From: an uncultured Collinsella sp.
Lineage (GTDB): Bacteria; Actinomycetota; Coriobacteriia; Coriobacteriales; Coriobacteriaceae
Assembly (NCBI GenBank): GCA_902489515.1
Contig: CABUAL010000060.1
Span: 1 to 8,790 of the forward strand
Direction: 5' to 3'
Length of the DNA stretch: 8,790 nt
In this document: positions 8,559 to 8,790 of the stretch, piece by piece
How positions within the stretch are numbered: the stretch's first letter is position 1
How the letters are laid out: the number at the start of each line of letters is the position of its first letter
Program-made: the position numbers and the translations under genes
Notes under the pieces: model-generated
Seen by the model: the letters and a program-made list of their open reading frames with translations, nothing else
Databases searched by the model: none
Told to the model about the DNA's origin: nothing

Positions 8559-8790
8559 TTAGGCCTCCGCTTCGATCTCGACGATTTCGTTTTTGATGTG
8601 CATGCCCTGGTTGTCCCAAACATTGCGGCAAGCAACGGCAAAGCGCTCGCGGTCGGCTTCGCAGATGCGGGCGAACATGTTGCAGGTGCCAAAGGGCTCG
8701 CACACGTCAAAGAAGATGCAGATTGACGACCATCCGCCATACCAGCTCACGGCGCCCGCCGGCTCGCGTTTCTCGCCGACATGCTCTGGG
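8559..8790 (-). CDS. Hypothetical protein, C-terminal part (partial)
   Basis: The frame is open to the right window edge; 76 residues are visible and the N-terminus is outside. The GTG at 8750 is internal. The visible part has a SWYGGWSSICIFFDV strand, a PFGTCNMFARI segment and an acidic end, EIVEIEAEA. The order, a tyrosine-glycine strand, then a hydrophobic FARI segment, a helix with a VW pair, and a closing acidic strand, loosely resembles the end of DUF3830 cyclophilin-like proteins. That is a weak guess from memory, not a match. Three Cys are present without a CxxC metal motif. The stop overlaps the Shine-Dalgarno region of the next gene, 2 nt before its start. Confidence 0.7.
   Translation of the reverse strand, partial: PEHVGEKREPAGAVSWYGGWSSICIFFDVCEPFGTCNMFARICEADRERFAVACRNVWDNQGMHIKNEIVEIEAEA
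8564..8568 (-). promoter_or_regulatory. Ribosome-binding site of the 174-residue protein
   Basis: GGAGG on the minus strand lies 7 nt before the ATG at 8556, inside the last codons of the upstream gene. It selects the first of two adjacent ATG codons. Confidence 0.75.

Noticed and set aside
8071..8562. A 163-codon + strand frame opposite the 174-residue protein
   Set aside because: Gly/Val/Glu-rich mirror of the minus-strand gene; the minus strand has the Shine-Dalgarno and the tight coupling with its neighbour.

Overview
The window looks like chromosomal DNA of a GC-rich, strictly anaerobic actinobacterium, most likely a gut Coriobacteriia member of the Collinsella type. This rests on high GC with C/G-ending codons, a single-chain pyruvate:ferredoxin oxidoreductase (an oxygen-sensitive enzyme of anaerobes), and a Ser/Thr-kinase-plus-FHA gene pair of actinobacterial style. 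The genus is an inference and was not tested.

Layout, left to right. (1) Positions 2-2116, + strand: the C-terminal part of a membrane-anchored Ser/Thr protein kinase, its N-terminal lobe outside the window. It is followed 3 nt later by a 312-residue protein with a C-terminal FHA domain. The two form an operon and are probably a phospho-signalling pair; a hairpin terminator follows. (2) Positions 2160-2518: a gene-free, hairpin-rich leader, ending in a ribosome-binding site held in the loop of a small hairpin. (3) Positions 2519-6058, + strand: nifJ/por, complete, with all ligands for three [4Fe-4S] clusters and the TPP/Mg site. It is the one gene here with a firm metabolic role: pyruvate oxidation to acetyl-CoA and reduced ferredoxin. 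(4) Positions 6059-6428: a non-coding convergent intergenic region packed with palindromes. It holds a bidirectional terminator nested inside a 29-bp perfect inverted repeat, a further 10-bp inverted repeat, and two related ~50-nt hairpin elements. (5) Positions 6429-7790, - strand: a lower-GC AAA_14/DUF4143 ATPase that looks horizontally acquired, preceded by three 18-bp direct repeats spaced 33-34 bp apart. (6) Positions 7943-7976: a hairpin terminator for the unit to its right. (7) Positions 8032-8790, - strand: two tightly linked genes of unknown function, the upstream one cut by the window edge.

No rRNA, tRNA, CRISPR array, transposase or integrase was found. The signals least explained by ordinary annotation are the palindrome cluster at 6069-6384, the spaced repeat array before the ATPase, and the structured nifJ leader. 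None of them proves a new system. The array plus ATPase is the best candidate for a self-regulated accessory module, and the twin hairpins are the best candidate for a dispersed repeat family.
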